This document shows, in pieces, positions 53,369-62,319 of a DNA stretch of 64,000 nucleotides. Under the pieces are notes generated by a model. It saw nothing but the letters and a program-made list of their open reading frames with translations. It was not told the origin of the DNA and made no database searches. Origin of the DNA: an uncultured Bacillota bacterium (GTDB taxonomy: Bacteria > Bacillota_I > Bacilli_A > RF39 > UBA660); NCBI GenBank assembly GCA_948466255.1, contig CAOJZV010000004.1, positions 1-64,000 of the forward strand. The letters are read 5' to 3'. Each line of letters starts with the position of its first letter. The first letter of the stretch is position 1. The translations under genes and the position numbers were made by a program.

Positions 53369-53956
53369 ATGGAAAAGAAAAGCAAGGGGAAAATAATTGC
53401 TATTGTCATTTTAGTATTACTCGTTTTAGGACTTGGTGGGTATATTATTTATGATAAATTTGTAAAAGAAGATGAAACAGTTGAATTAAAAAGACAAGTT
53501 AAATCATTAAATAAGGAAATTGATAAATTGAAAACAAATAATAATACAAAGGATTCTAATGATAAAATAAATTCTATCGTTGGTGAATACAGTGGTATTA
53601 AAGAATATAACGATAGTCCATCAATAAGAGTAAAAATCGATTTTATGGAAGATGGAACTTATTATGAAGAAATAGCATCAACCATGGCAATTATTAAATA
53701 TGGAACATATACTGTTGATAATAATAAAATAACATTAAATGAAGTATTTACACATGATAATGAAGTTGCTAACGGAAAAAGAACTAATAACAAATATACT
53801 TATGAAATAAATAATGATGGAACAATTAACGCAACAATTGATGAACAAAAAATTATTTTAACAAAAACCACCAAAACAAATGAGGTTAAAAATGAATTTA
53901 TGAATTGGTTAATGCAGGATTCAGAGGAGTATACTAAATCATTTCAGGTTGAGTAG
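53369..53956 (+). CDS. Membrane-anchored surface protein, paralogue 2
   Basis: 195 residues. Membrane helix (about 8-28), a coiled-coil linker (VELKRQVKSLNKEIDKLK), then the same beta domain as the preceding gene: GEYSGIKEY, IKYGTYTVDNNKITLNE, YTYEINNDGTINAT, KIILTKT. A short helical tail follows. Tandem duplication followed by divergence is likely. Function unknown. Confidence 0.72.
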   Translation: MEKKSKGKIIAIVILVLLVLGLGGYIIYDKFVKEDETVELKRQVKSLNKEIDKLKTNNNTKDSNDKINSIVGEYSGIKEYNDSPSIRVKIDFMEDGTYYEEIASTMAIIKYGTYTVDNNKITLNEVFTHDNEVANGKRTNNKYTYEINNDGTINATIDEQKIILTKTTKTNEVKNEFMNWLMQDSEEYTKSFQVE

Positions 53957-53961
53957 TTAAA

Positions 53962-54004
53962 AAGCTATTAAAAAATAGCTTTTTTTTCTTATTTAAGGTA
54001 TAAT
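53962..54004 (+). terminator. Terminator fused to the ffh promoter
   Basis: AAGCTATT/AATAGCTT with eight Ts, then GGTATAAT (53997-54004) 17 bases before the ffh start. Confidence 0.75.
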
Positions 54005-54020
54005 TAAAAAAGGTGATAAA

Positions 54021-55328
54021 ATGTTTGAAAATTTAGGAGATAGATTACAAAATGCTTTAAATAAAATTAAAGGTTATGGTAAAATTACTGAAGATAATAT
54101 TAGTGAAGTAACAAGAGAAATTAGACTGGCTTTATTAGAAGCGGATGTTAACTATAAGGTTGTTAAAGAGTTTGTTAATAATGTAAAAGAAAAAGCTTTA
54201 GGTGAAGAGGTTAGTAAATCTTTAAAACCTGGTGAAGTTTTTGTTAAAATTGTTAAAGATGAACTTGTAGAATTACTTGGAAAAGAAGATGAACCTTTAA
54301 TTGTTATTAAACCAATGACTATTTTAATGATGGCTGGACTTCAAGGTAGTGGTAAAACAACTACTGTCGGGAAGCTTGCATTACACATGCGTAAAAAATT
54401 AGGTTTAAAGCCTTTAATGGTTGCTTGTGATGTTTATAGACCTGCAGCTATTGATCAATTAAAACAATTAGGTAAAGAACTTAATATTGAAGTTTATAGT
54501 GAGGGTAAAGGGAATCCAGTAGAAATTGCAAAAAATGCGGTAGAATATGCCAAAGAAAATGGATTTAATTATGTTTTAATTGATACAGCTGGAAGGCTTC
54601 ATATTGATGAAGAATTAATGAATGAACTTAAAAATATAAGTAGTGCAGTTGAACCTAATGAAATTTTATTAGTTGTCGATAGTATGACTGGTCAGGATGC
54701 GGTTAATGTTATTGAAGGATTTAATGAAGCTTTAGATGTTACTGGTGCGGTGTTAACTAAATTAGATGGTGATACTAAAGGTGGAGCGGCTTTATCTATT
54801 AGACATTTAACTAATATTCCAATTAAGTTTATTGGTGTTAGTGAAAAGATGGACGGTTTAGAAAAATTTTCACCTTCAAGAATGGCAAGCCGTATTCTTG
54901 ATATGGGTGATTTGATGGGTATGGCTGAAAAAGCTGAAGCTTTACTTGATGATGAAGAGGCTATTAAAACTGCTGAAAAGATGAGCAAGGGTAAATTTGA
55001 TTTAGAAGATTTTTTAGTTCAGTTAAATCAAATTAAAAAATTAGGACCTCTTGAAAATTTACTTAAAATGATTCCAGGTGCTAAAAAGATGGGACTTAAT
55101 AATGTTAATATTGATCCAAAACAAATGGCACATATTGAAGCGATTATTCTTTCAATGACACCAAAAGAAAGAAGAAATCCTGATATATTAAAAGCTAGTC
55201 GTAAAAGAAGAATTGCGGCAGGTAGTGGTAGAACTGTAGAAGAAGTAAACAGACTTTTAAAACAATTTGAACAAATGAAAGATATGATGAAAAGAATGAA
55301 AAATGGTAATATGAAACTTCCTTTTTAA
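54021..55328 (+). CDS. ffh: Signal recognition particle protein Ffh
   Basis: 435 residues. NG domain with G1 GLQGSGKTTTVGKLA, DVYRPAAIDQL, DTAGRLH and TKLDGDTKGGAAL; methionine-rich M domain (from about 295) ending MKDMMKRMKNGNMKLPF. Binds 4.5S/SRP RNA and signal peptides. The usual Firmicute neighbour ylxM is absent. Confidence 0.96.
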   Translation: MFENLGDRLQNALNKIKGYGKITEDNISEVTREIRLALLEADVNYKVVKEFVNNVKEKALGEEVSKSLKPGEVFVKIVKDELVELLGKEDEPLIVIKPMTILMMAGLQGSGKTTTVGKLALHMRKKLGLKPLMVACDVYRPAAIDQLKQLGKELNIEVYSEGKGNPVEIAKNAVEYAKENGFNYVLIDTAGRLHIDEELMNELKNISSAVEPNEILLVVDSMTGQDAVNVIEGFNEALDVTGAVLTKLDGDTKGGAALSIRHLTNIPIKFIGVSEKMDGLEKFSPSRMASRILDMGDLMGMAEKAEALLDDEEAIKTAEKMSKGKFDLEDFLVQLNQIKKLGPLENLLKMIPGAKKMGLNNVNIDPKQMAHIEAIILSMTPKERRNPDILKASRKRRIAAGSGRTVEEVNRLLKQFEQMKDMMKRMKNGNMKLPF

Positions 55329-55436
55329 GGATTAAAAAAATTATTTATTTGTGTTAAAAATTAAATTAATTCATGACATATAACATATTCACAAAAATAA
55401 TTTCCTCATATGATATGTTAGATAGGGGGAAACGTA

Positions 55437-55727
55437 ATGTTTAGAAAAAATTGTTGTATGTTTGGTGGCAGAAATCAAATGCCTATGCATGATATGGGAT
55501 GCTGTGAAAGAGAACCAGAATGCCCAGTTGTTGAGCCAGTTATTAACAAATGCGTAGAAAGAGAATTTTGTCATGAAGTAAAACATGTATGTCCTATTCA
55601 TACACATGTTGTAAACCGTCATATATATAACCACACTTACACACCACAATATACTTGTTCTGAAGAAAATCAAGTAGTAAATAATGACCCTGGTTGTTGT
55701 GCTGGTTTTGCAAATAACGGTTTTTAA
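55437..55727 (+). CDS. CotD-like Cys/His-rich protein
   Basis: 96 residues with about a dozen Cys and nine or so His. The core CHEVKHVCPIHTHVVNRHIYNHTYTP resembles the His/Thr pattern of CotD-type inner spore-coat proteins (HPTHTTxVNHHxYxHxHYFP). Strong ribosome site (TAGGGGGAAACGTA). No sporulation genes are visible in the window, so it may be a metal-binding surface protein with shared ancestry. Confidence 0.6.
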   Translation: MFRKNCCMFGGRNQMPMHDMGCCEREPECPVVEPVINKCVEREFCHEVKHVCPIHTHVVNRHIYNHTYTPQYTCSEENQVVNNDPGCCAGFANNGF

Positions 55728-55733
55728 TAGTGA

Positions 55734-55766
55734 AAAAGATTACTGATTAAATTAGTAATCTTTTAT
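55734..55766 (+). terminator. Terminator of the CotD-like gene
   Basis: AAAAGATTACT/AGTAATCTTTT. Confidence 0.85.
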
Positions 55767-55799
55767 TTTGGAAAGTTATGGAAAATATTATAAAAAATA

Positions 55800-55873
55800 G
55801 TGTAAACAGTGGTGTAAACTAAGGCGGAAATAGCTTTATAAATCTATACACAAAAATAGCTGTTTGATATAAT
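55800..55873 (+). promoter_or_regulatory. Promoter region of the glucosaminidase gene with direct repeats
   Basis: Two GTGTAAAC repeats 12 bp apart (55800-55807, 55812-55819) lie upstream of an extended -10 TGATATAAT (55865-55873). Phasing by about one helical turn suggests an activator or repressor site. Confidence 0.45.
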
Positions 55874-55904
55874 ATTTATATAGGCCATAAGAGAGGTGAT
55901 AGTT

Positions 55905-57179
55905 ATGAAAAAGACATTATTAGTATTACTTACATTAGTAATATCTTTTAGCTTTGTTTCTAGCGCCAATGCGGCAATATATACTGATGCTAGTGTTGGA
56001 ACTTATGAACAAGAACTATCAAAATTCCCTTGTGATTATCAAAATAAAATAAAACAATTACATAATACTTATCCAAATGCTGTTTTTGTAGCTCAAAATA
56101 TATTCTTTGATTGGGATAAAAAAAAGGAAGTTCCGGTTAATTGGAATGATATGGTACAAGCGGAGGATAAATTAGTTAATGGTGTAGCTAGAAGTTCTAT
56201 TTATTATACTGCGCCTGCTAGTTATAGAACGTCTGCTTGTGATCAAACTTCTGGTGGGAAGTGCGTATGGTATAGAGCTTCAGTTGAAGGAATTAAATAT
56301 TATTTAAATCCATATAATTTTTTAGATACTACACATGTATTTATGTTTGAATCTCAACTTTATAATCCTAATCAAACAGTAGATGGACTTGAAAAATTAC
56401 TTGCAGGAACATTTATGAGTAATAAAAATTGTCCTGGTTCAAACAAAACTTATGCTCAGGTTATTATAGAAGCAGCCCAAAAATATAGTCTTAGTGCTTA
56501 TATGCTTGCTTCACGTATAAAGCAGGAACAAGGTTCTGCTGGAACAAGTGGATTAATTTCAGGGAATTATTCTGGTTATGTTGGATATTATAATTACTTT
56601 AATATAAAAGCTAGTGGTTCTACTGATGCTGAAGTTATTAAAAATGGTTTAGAGTATGCAAAAAGTCAAGGATGGACAAGCCCTTATTTAGCGATAACAG
56701 GTGGGGCTAGTTTCTTACGTTCTAAATATATTGGAGCAAATGACCAATTTGGCGTAAAAGGTCAAATGACAGATTATCTTCAAAAATGGGATCCGTACGG
56801 TCCACAATATGGTGGACAACAATATATGCAAAATATTATGGCTCCATATTCTGAATCAGCTAGTACATATAAAGCTTATTCTTCAATAAGTGGTTATAAT
56901 AATTTAAAATATGTATTCTATATTCCAATATTTACAGGTGCCCCTAATACAACTAATACTAGTTGCAATGCTGGTACTTCAATAAAAAAAGGCGATGTAA
57001 ATGGCGATGGAAAAGTATCTTCAGCTGATTATTTGATGATAAGAGATTATATTATGGGAAGCTATAATATAGCAGATAATTATAAATTAGCAGCAGATGT
57101 AACTGGTGATGGAAAAGTTACAAGTGCAGATTATTTAAAAATTAGAGATTATATTATGGGAGTTATAAGTTCTTTATAA
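55905..57179 (+). CDS. Secreted N-acetylglucosaminidase with dockerin domain
   Basis: 424 residues from ATG 55905. Signal peptide (1-24, ...SSANA). The glucosaminidase domain (about 30-320) is LytD-like, with the catalytic Glu in ASRIKQEQGSAG and YYNYFNIKASGS. The C-terminal 65 residues are a type I dockerin: two calcium loops DVNGDGKVSSADYLMIRDYIMG and DVTGDGKVTSADYLKIRDYIMG (shown by key residues D-N-D-K-S-D). It cleaves peptidoglycan and is probably held at the surface through the dockerin. Same leader (GGTGATAGT) as the next gene, 34 bp away. Confidence 0.88.
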   Translation: MKKTLLVLLTLVISFSFVSSANAAIYTDASVGTYEQELSKFPCDYQNKIKQLHNTYPNAVFVAQNIFFDWDKKKEVPVNWNDMVQAEDKLVNGVARSSIYYTAPASYRTSACDQTSGGKCVWYRASVEGIKYYLNPYNFLDTTHVFMFESQLYNPNQTVDGLEKLLAGTFMSNKNCPGSNKTYAQVIIEAAQKYSLSAYMLASRIKQEQGSAGTSGLISGNYSGYVGYYNYFNIKASGSTDAEVIKNGLEYAKSQGWTSPYLAITGGASFLRSKYIGANDQFGVKGQMTDYLQKWDPYGPQYGGQQYMQNIMAPYSESASTYKAYSSISGYNNLKYVFYIPIFTGAPNTTNTSCNAGTSIKKGDVNGDGKVSSADYLMIRDYIMGSYNIADNYKLAADVTGDGKVTSADYLKIRDYIMGVISSL

Positions 57180-57213
57180 CACAAATATATTTATATATGA
57201 TAAGGTGATAGTA

Positions 57214-58566
57214 ATGAAAAAAAAGATAATTATATTGTTTACATTTGTATTCTTTTCTTTCTTTTTTGTAGAATATAATGTTGAAGCTGCTTCTTGGAGT
57301 ATTTCTCCACGTAGTGGTAGTATTAAAAATGGTGGTAGCGTAAGCATTAATATATCTGGTAATGTTGCTGGAAGATTTAATGTATCTACTTCTGGTAGTT
57401 GTCGCGCCAACACTAACAAGGTTTTTAAGGAAACTATTTCATCTAATGCATCATTTTCGGTAACTGCTACTGGTAGTGGTTCTTGTTCTGTTAATGTTAG
57501 TGCAGCAGATGTAACTGATCCAAGTTATAATTCGGTTGGTGGAAGTAGTAGTGCGAATTTTACAATTACATCTTCATCAAGTAGTTCTTCAAACAAAAAT
57601 TCTTCTAGTTCTAAAAATACTTCAAGTAAAACTACAAATAATAAAGATGATTCTAAATCATCTGATAATAATTTAAAATCTTTATCGGTAGAAAGTGTTG
57701 AGCTTTCTTTTAACAAAGATACAACAACTTATAATTTATCAGTAGGTAATGATGTTAAAAAAATAAAAATAAACGCAGAAGCAAATAATTCAAAAGCTAC
57801 TGTTACTGGAACGGGAGAAAAAGATGTTAAAGAAGGTGACAATAAATTTGATGTTGTTGTTACCGCTGAAAATGGTGATACAAAAACATATACAATTAAT
57901 GTAAATGTTGATTCAAAGCCAATTACAGTTACAGTAGGTGGAAAAAAATATACTTTGGTTAAGAAAAAAGATGAACTTCCTGAACTTAATATTGAACATG
58001 AAGATTTAACTTTAAACTTTGATGACCAGGAGGTTGCTGCTTATAGAATAGATAAAATTAATTTTGTATTAGTTGGACTTAGAGATGAAAAGGGTAATAT
58101 CAAATTATATAAATATGACACATATAAAGATAAGGAAAAACCAGACAAATATACTTTGTTTATGCAATTTTCACTTCCACAAATGTTTGTTTCATATTTA
58201 GAATTTCCTAAAAATCTAATTCCTGATGGTTTTAAAAAGTATAAAGAGGAAATTAATGGTGAAAAGGTAGATGTTTATAAATTATCTAAGGATTCAGATT
58301 ACTGTTTATTCTATGGAATAAATATGGAAACTGGTGAAAAAAATATCTATAAATATGATAGTAAAGAAAAAACTTTCCAAATTTATGATAGGGAAGAATT
58401 AGAATCTTTAGAAAAACAAATGGAAGAACTTAAATATATTATTGCTGGATTAATTGGTTTAAGTGCATTACTTTTAATTATAATTGTAATTATATGTGCA
58501 ACTAGAAAAAGAAAATTTAAGAAAATGATTCAAAAATATGAAAATAAAAAAATGGCTCAACTTTAA
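57214..58566 (+). CDS. Surface protein: Ig/cohesin-like, cadherin-like, C-terminal anchor
   Basis: 450 residues from ATG 57214. Signal peptide; N-terminal beta domain (about 25-120: GSVSINISGNVAGRFNVSTSGSC, SVNVSAADVTD); Ser/Asn-rich linker; a cadherin-like beta-sandwich repeat (about 155-235: LKSLSVESVELSFNKDTTTYNL...TKTYTINV); a Lys/Tyr-rich region; and one C-terminal membrane helix (about 415-437) with a basic tail inside. The N-terminal domain is of the Ig/cohesin-like type seen in gut Firmicutes. The gene follows the dockerin-bearing glucosaminidase in one transcript, so it may be the dockerin's receptor; that is inference. Confidence 0.72.
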   Translation: MKKKIIILFTFVFFSFFFVEYNVEAASWSISPRSGSIKNGGSVSINISGNVAGRFNVSTSGSCRANTNKVFKETISSNASFSVTATGSGSCSVNVSAADVTDPSYNSVGGSSSANFTITSSSSSSSNKNSSSSKNTSSKTTNNKDDSKSSDNNLKSLSVESVELSFNKDTTTYNLSVGNDVKKIKINAEANNSKATVTGTGEKDVKEGDNKFDVVVTAENGDTKTYTINVNVDSKPITVTVGGKKYTLVKKKDELPELNIEHEDLTLNFDDQEVAAYRIDKINFVLVGLRDEKGNIKLYKYDTYKDKEKPDKYTLFMQFSLPQMFVSYLEFPKNLIPDGFKKYKEEINGEKVDVYKLSKDSDYCLFYGINMETGEKNIYKYDSKEKTFQIYDREELESLEKQMEELKYIIAGLIGLSALLLIIIVIICATRKRKFKKMIQKYENKKMAQL

Positions 58567-58583
58567 TCTGAGTCTTTTTTTAT
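58553..58583 (+). terminator. Terminator overlapping the stop codon
   Basis: GGCTCA/TGAGTC stem with seven Ts. Confidence 0.65.
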
Positions 58584-58636
58584 TTGTAAACTTGAGGTAT
58601 AATATATATGGAAATCAGAAGGAAAGTTGGTAAGTG

Positions 58637-58867
58637 ATGGAAAAGATTATTAAGAATGCTGTCCGCTGTAAAAGCTGTAATGAAATTATAGAATCTAAAA
58701 GTGTTCATGATTTGGTTACATGTAAGTGTGGTCGCTGTTCTGTTGATGGCGGAAGGCAATACATTAGAAGAATTTTTACTACTTCTATTGATGAAGATTA
58801 TGAAGAATTAAGTGAATTTGAAAAAATCGACAACAGTAAAAAAGATTTAATAAAATTAAATAAGTAG
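58637..58867 (+). CDS. Small zinc-ribbon-like protein (DUF7695-like)
   Basis: 76 residues. Four Cys in a zinc-ribbon arrangement, AVRCKSCNEIIESKSVHD and TCKCGRCSVDGGRQYIRR, match a small conserved family I know from Firmicute and phage genomes (DUF7695, from memory). Function unknown. Start ATG 58637, with a GGTATAAT box upstream at 58594-58603. Confidence 0.7.
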   Translation: MEKIIKNAVRCKSCNEIIESKSVHDLVTCKCGRCSVDGGRQYIRRIFTTSIDEDYEELSEFEKIDNSKKDLIKLNK

Positions 58868-58873
58868 TCTAAA

Positions 58874-58903
58874 AAACTAGCTAAGTTAAACTTAAGCTAG
58901 TTT
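58874..58903. terminator. Bidirectional terminator
   Basis: AAACTAGCT/AGCTAGTTT with an inner AAGTT/AACTT stem between two convergent genes; it overlaps the end of the HIT gene. Confidence 0.8.
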
Positions 58904-59268
58904 ATTATTTGATGATAAACATCTTCGACATTTACTAATTCTAATTGGTCTTTACCACTATATGCTGGTTTTAAATGTAAGTGAAAATGTTTTACTTCTT
59001 GTGGCAAACCATTATTTTGAATTAGTGTTAATCCTTCGGAACCTAATTTTTCTTTAAATAAATTATCCATTTTTCTTGCTATTTCTAAAATATGCATTAA
59101 TGTTTCATTATCGATATCAAAAAGGTCAGTATAATGTTTTTTAGGAACAATTAAGGCATGTCCATTGGCAAGTGGGTTAACATCTAAAAATACTTTTACT
59201 ACATCGTCTTCATATATTGTATATGAAGGAATATCACCATTTACTATTTTACAAAATATACAATTCAT
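58897..59268 (-). CDS. HIT-family nucleotide hydrolase
   Basis: 123 residues from the ATG at 59268 (GGGTGATAAAA upstream). Zinc-type N-terminus NCIFCKIVNGDIPSY, and histidine triad HFHLHLKP near the C-terminus. Hydrolyses nucleotide phosphoramidates such as AMP-linked groups. Monocistronic on the minus strand. Confidence 0.93.
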   Translation of the reverse strand: MNCIFCKIVNGDIPSYTIYEDDVVKVFLDVNPLANGHALIVPKKHYTDLFDIDNETLMHILEIARKMDNLFKEKLGSEGLTLIQNNGLPQEVKHFHLHLKPAYSGKDQLELVNVEDVYHQIIN

Positions 59269-59285
59269 TTTTATCACCCATATTT

Positions 59286-59318
59286 ATTATACCATAAAAA
59301 AAGAGTTTAAACTCTTTT
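59286..59318 (-). promoter_or_regulatory. HIT gene promoter and adjacent 20-bp palindrome
   Basis: Minus-strand TGGTATAAT (59294-59286) with a very short leader. Upstream lies the perfect palindrome AAAAGAGTTTAAACTCTTTT (59299-59318), which could be an operator or a small terminator for incoming transcription. Confidence 0.55.
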
Positions 59319-59430
59319 ACGTGAATATCTGCGGAATATTCTAACATATTATGGAAAAATTTTGTCTTTTTTATACAACTAGGTATAAAAAAATATGGAA
59401 AAGTGATAAAATACTAGGTAGGTGATATAT

Positions 59431-60195
59431 ATGAAAAGCTTAAAAATTAAGGATTTAACGGCTACAGTTAATAATAAAACAATATTAAAAGATTTTAATT
59501 TAGAAATTAAACCTGGAGAAATTCACGCAATTATGGGACCTAATGGAACTGGAAAATCTACTTTAACAAAAGTTATTATGGGTGATCCTAATTATAAAAT
59601 TGTTAAAGGTGAAATTTATTTTGATGATATTAGAGTAAATGATTTACCAGTTGATGAAAGAGCTAGATTAGGTATTTTTCTTGGTATGCAAATGCCAATG
59701 GAAATTGAAGGTGTAAGTAATGCAGATTTTTTAAGAACTGCTTTAAGAAGTAAAGATGAGAACTTTAAATTATATAGTTTTATTAAAGAACTTGATAAAA
59801 AAGTAGAAGATTTAAAAATGAATAAAGATATGATTCATAGAGGTATCAATGAAGGTTTTTCTGGTGGGGAAAGAAAGAAAAATGAAATTCTTCAAATGCA
59901 TATTTTAAAACCAAAAGTTGTTATGCTTGATGAAATTGATTCTGGTTTAGATGTTGATAGTTTAAAAATTGTTGGAAATAGTGTGATGGATTATTATAAT
60001 GAAGAGAAACCCGCTATTTTATTAGTTACGCATTACCAAAGATTACTTGACTACATTAAATCTGATTATGTTCATATTATGTCCGGTGGAAAGATTGTTA
60101 AAAGTGGTGATGCTTCTTTAGTTAAAGAAATAGAAGAAAAGGGTTATGAAAACTTTTCTGAATCTAGTACTAGTGTTATAAAGGAAAATGAATAA
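59431..60195 (+). CDS. sufC: Fe-S cluster assembly ATPase SufC
   Basis: 254 residues from ATG 59431 (TAGGTAGGTGATATAT upstream). Walker A GPNGTGKST, signature FSGGERKKNEI, Walker B VVMLDEIDSGLD and LLVTHYQRL are the SufC-specific forms. Cytosolic ATPase of the SUF scaffold. Followed directly by sufD. Confidence 0.95.
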   Translation: MKSLKIKDLTATVNNKTILKDFNLEIKPGEIHAIMGPNGTGKSTLTKVIMGDPNYKIVKGEIYFDDIRVNDLPVDERARLGIFLGMQMPMEIEGVSNADFLRTALRSKDENFKLYSFIKELDKKVEDLKMNKDMIHRGINEGFSGGERKKNEILQMHILKPKVVMLDEIDSGLDVDSLKIVGNSVMDYYNEEKPAILLVTHYQRLLDYIKSDYVHIMSGGKIVKSGDASLVKEIEEKGYENFSESSTSVIKENE

Positions 60196-60196
60196 T

Positions 60197-60982
60197 ATGA
60201 ATAAACTAGTAATAGTGGATGATGAAATCATAGAAAATAAATTAGATGATTCTATTAAGGTTTCTTTTAAAAAAGATGATTTCGTTTCAGAAGTAAAAAT
60301 AGACATTTATAATAATGCAGATTTATTTATTGAATACACTAGTAATAATGAAACAAAATTAAATATTGATTTAAGAGTTTCTAAAAATGTAAAATGTAAT
60401 TTATATGAATTAAAAAAAGGTAAAAAATATAAATTGGGTTACAAATACGAAATAGATGAAAACAGTATTGTAAATATTTATAAAATAAATGATGTTCATA
60501 AAATAAAAGAACATTTAATATTTAATTTAAATGGTGAAAATGCGAAAGTAAATTATTTATTAAAAACTATTTCAAATTCTAAAGAAAAATATGATTTAAT
60601 GGTTTATCACAATAATAGTAATACTTTTAGTAATATTATTAATAATGGAGTTAATATTTTAGATGGTGAACTTTCTTTTATAGTTTCAGGATTTGTACCT
60701 AATGGAATTACCAACTGCATAGTTGATCAAAAAAATAGAATTATCAACTTAACTAATAATTCTTGTATGATTAAACCTAATTTATTTATTGATGAAAATG
60801 ATGTTATTGCCAATCACAGCGCACATATAGGCAAATGTAATGATGAAGAAATGTTTTATTTAATGAGTAGAGGAATTAAAGCTAAAGAAGCTGAAAATTT
60901 AATCATTAAAGGATTTTTATTAAATGGTTTAAAATGGGGACATGATGAAATGGAAAATATAATTAATAAATATTGGAGGTGA
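60197..60982 (+). CDS. sufD: SufD/SufB-like scaffold protein, short form
   Basis: About 261 residues, much shorter than typical SufB or SufD (over 400). It keeps the C-terminal beta-helix and helical core: GLTNCIVDQ-like GITNCIVDQKNRIINLTNNSCMIKPNLFID, NDVIANHSAHIGKCNDEEMFYLMSRGIKAKEAENLIIKGF. Partner of SufC in cluster assembly. ATG 60197 is preferred; ATG 60188 lies within sufC too close to the ribosome site. Confidence 0.85.
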   Translation: MNKLVIVDDEIIENKLDDSIKVSFKKDDFVSEVKIDIYNNADLFIEYTSNNETKLNIDLRVSKNVKCNLYELKKGKKYKLGYKYEIDENSIVNIYKINDVHKIKEHLIFNLNGENAKVNYLLKTISNSKEKYDLMVYHNNSNTFSNIINNGVNILDGELSFIVSGFVPNGITNCIVDQKNRIINLTNNSCMIKPNLFIDENDVIANHSAHIGKCNDEEMFYLMSRGIKAKEAENLIIKGFLLNGLKWGHDEMENIINKYWR

Positions 60983-60986
60983 AAAT

Positions 60987-62180
60987 ATGAATAGTGAAGA
61001 TTTTGACATGATTCAAAGTGGCATTATTTACTTTGATAATGGGGCAACTACTTTAAAGCCTAGAGTGTTAGGTGAAGCTATAAGTGATTATTATAATCAT
61101 TACAGTTCTAACGCTCATAGAGGTGATTATGAAATAAGTATCAAAGCAAGCAGTGAATATGAAAACACTAGAGATATTGTAGCAGAATTAATTAATTCTA
61201 AAAGTTCTAAACAAATTTCATTTACTAGTGGGACTACTGATTCTATAAATAAAATTGTGTTTGGTTTTTTTAGACATTATTTAAAAAAAGGTGATGAAGT
61301 TTTACTTACTAAAAGTGAGCATGCTTCTAATGTTTTGCCTTGGTTTGAACTTGCTGATGAAATAGGAATTAAGGTTAAATATATTGAACTTGATTCTAAT
61401 CATAAAGTTACTATGGAAAATGTTAAAAAAGCGATTACCGCAAATACTAAAGTTATTTCACTTGCCCATGTTAGTAATGTTGTAGGTGATGTAAGACCTA
61501 TTAAAGAAATAACAGAGTATGCTCACAGTAAAGGAATATTAGTTTTATGTGATGGAGCTCAAAGTGTTCCACATATGAAAATAGATGTTCAGGATTTAGG
61601 TGTTGATTTCTTAACTTTTTCGGCGCATAAAATGTGTGGACCTACTGGAGTAGGGGTAATTTATGTTAAAGAAGATCATTTAGATAATATTAAACCAATT
61701 ATTTTTGGTGGGGGAATGAATGCGGAATTTGATAATACTGGAACTAGAATATATAAAAGTATGCCAGATTTATTAGAAGCAGGGACACCTAATATTGCTG
61801 GTGTTATTGGCTTTGGTTATGTTATTAAATATTTAAATAAAATTGGTCTTGATAAAATTCATAATCATGAATTGGACCTAAGAGAATATTTGATAAGTAA
61901 ATTAAAAGAAAATCCAAATATTGAAATATATAATGAAAATAGTGAAAGCGGAATTGTTACTATTAATTATAAAGATATTTTCCCACAAGATTTATCTATT
62001 TATTTAGATAAGCATCATATTTGTACGAGAGCAGGAAGTCACTGTGCAAAAATATTAAAGGATGAACTTAAAATTAAAAATACATGCAGAATCAGTTTAT
62101 ATTTTTATAATACTAAAGAGGAAATTGATAAGTTAGTAGATGCTTTAAATAATCCAAATATTAAAATGGAAATTATATAA
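60987..62180 (+). CDS. sufS: Cysteine desulfurase SufS
   Basis: 397 residues, class II desulfurase. PLP Lys in FSAHKMCGPTGVG, active Cys in RAGSHCAK, FDNGATTLKP at the N-terminus and NAHRGDYEIS. Supplies sulfur for the SUF machine. Starts five bases after sufD with TTGGAGGTG upstream. Neither sufU nor a full-length sufB follows; mutS is next. Confidence 0.94.
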   Translation: MNSEDFDMIQSGIIYFDNGATTLKPRVLGEAISDYYNHYSSNAHRGDYEISIKASSEYENTRDIVAELINSKSSKQISFTSGTTDSINKIVFGFFRHYLKKGDEVLLTKSEHASNVLPWFELADEIGIKVKYIELDSNHKVTMENVKKAITANTKVISLAHVSNVVGDVRPIKEITEYAHSKGILVLCDGAQSVPHMKIDVQDLGVDFLTFSAHKMCGPTGVGVIYVKEDHLDNIKPIIFGGGMNAEFDNTGTRIYKSMPDLLEAGTPNIAGVIGFGYVIKYLNKIGLDKIHNHELDLREYLISKLKENPNIEIYNENSESGIVTINYKDIFPQDLSIYLDKHHICTRAGSHCAKILKDELKIKNTCRISLYFYNTKEEIDKLVDALNNPNIKMEII

Positions 62181-62186
62181 TTATTT

Positions 62187-62211
62187 ATCACTTCAATACG
62201 AAGTGATTTTT
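62187..62211 (+). terminator. Terminator of the suf operon
   Basis: ATCACTTC/GAAGTGAT and T-run. Confidence 0.85.
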
Positions 62212-62286
62212 ATTATGTCATGAATAGTTATATAAATAAAAATAAGGGCAAATGGCAAATTTTTACTTTAAAAAAATTTTAAAATG

Positions 62287-62295
62287 CGGTATAAT
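62287..62295 (+). promoter_or_regulatory. Extended -10 promoter of mutS
   Basis: GCGGTATAAT, 24 bases before the ATG. Confidence 0.55.
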
Positions 62296-62319
62296 TAGTA
62301 ATAGTTAGATGGTGGTAAG

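Noticed and set aside
57174..57419. Minus-strand ORF at the start of the Ig-like protein gene
   Set aside because: Antisense to a signal peptide and beta domain that are clearly coding.
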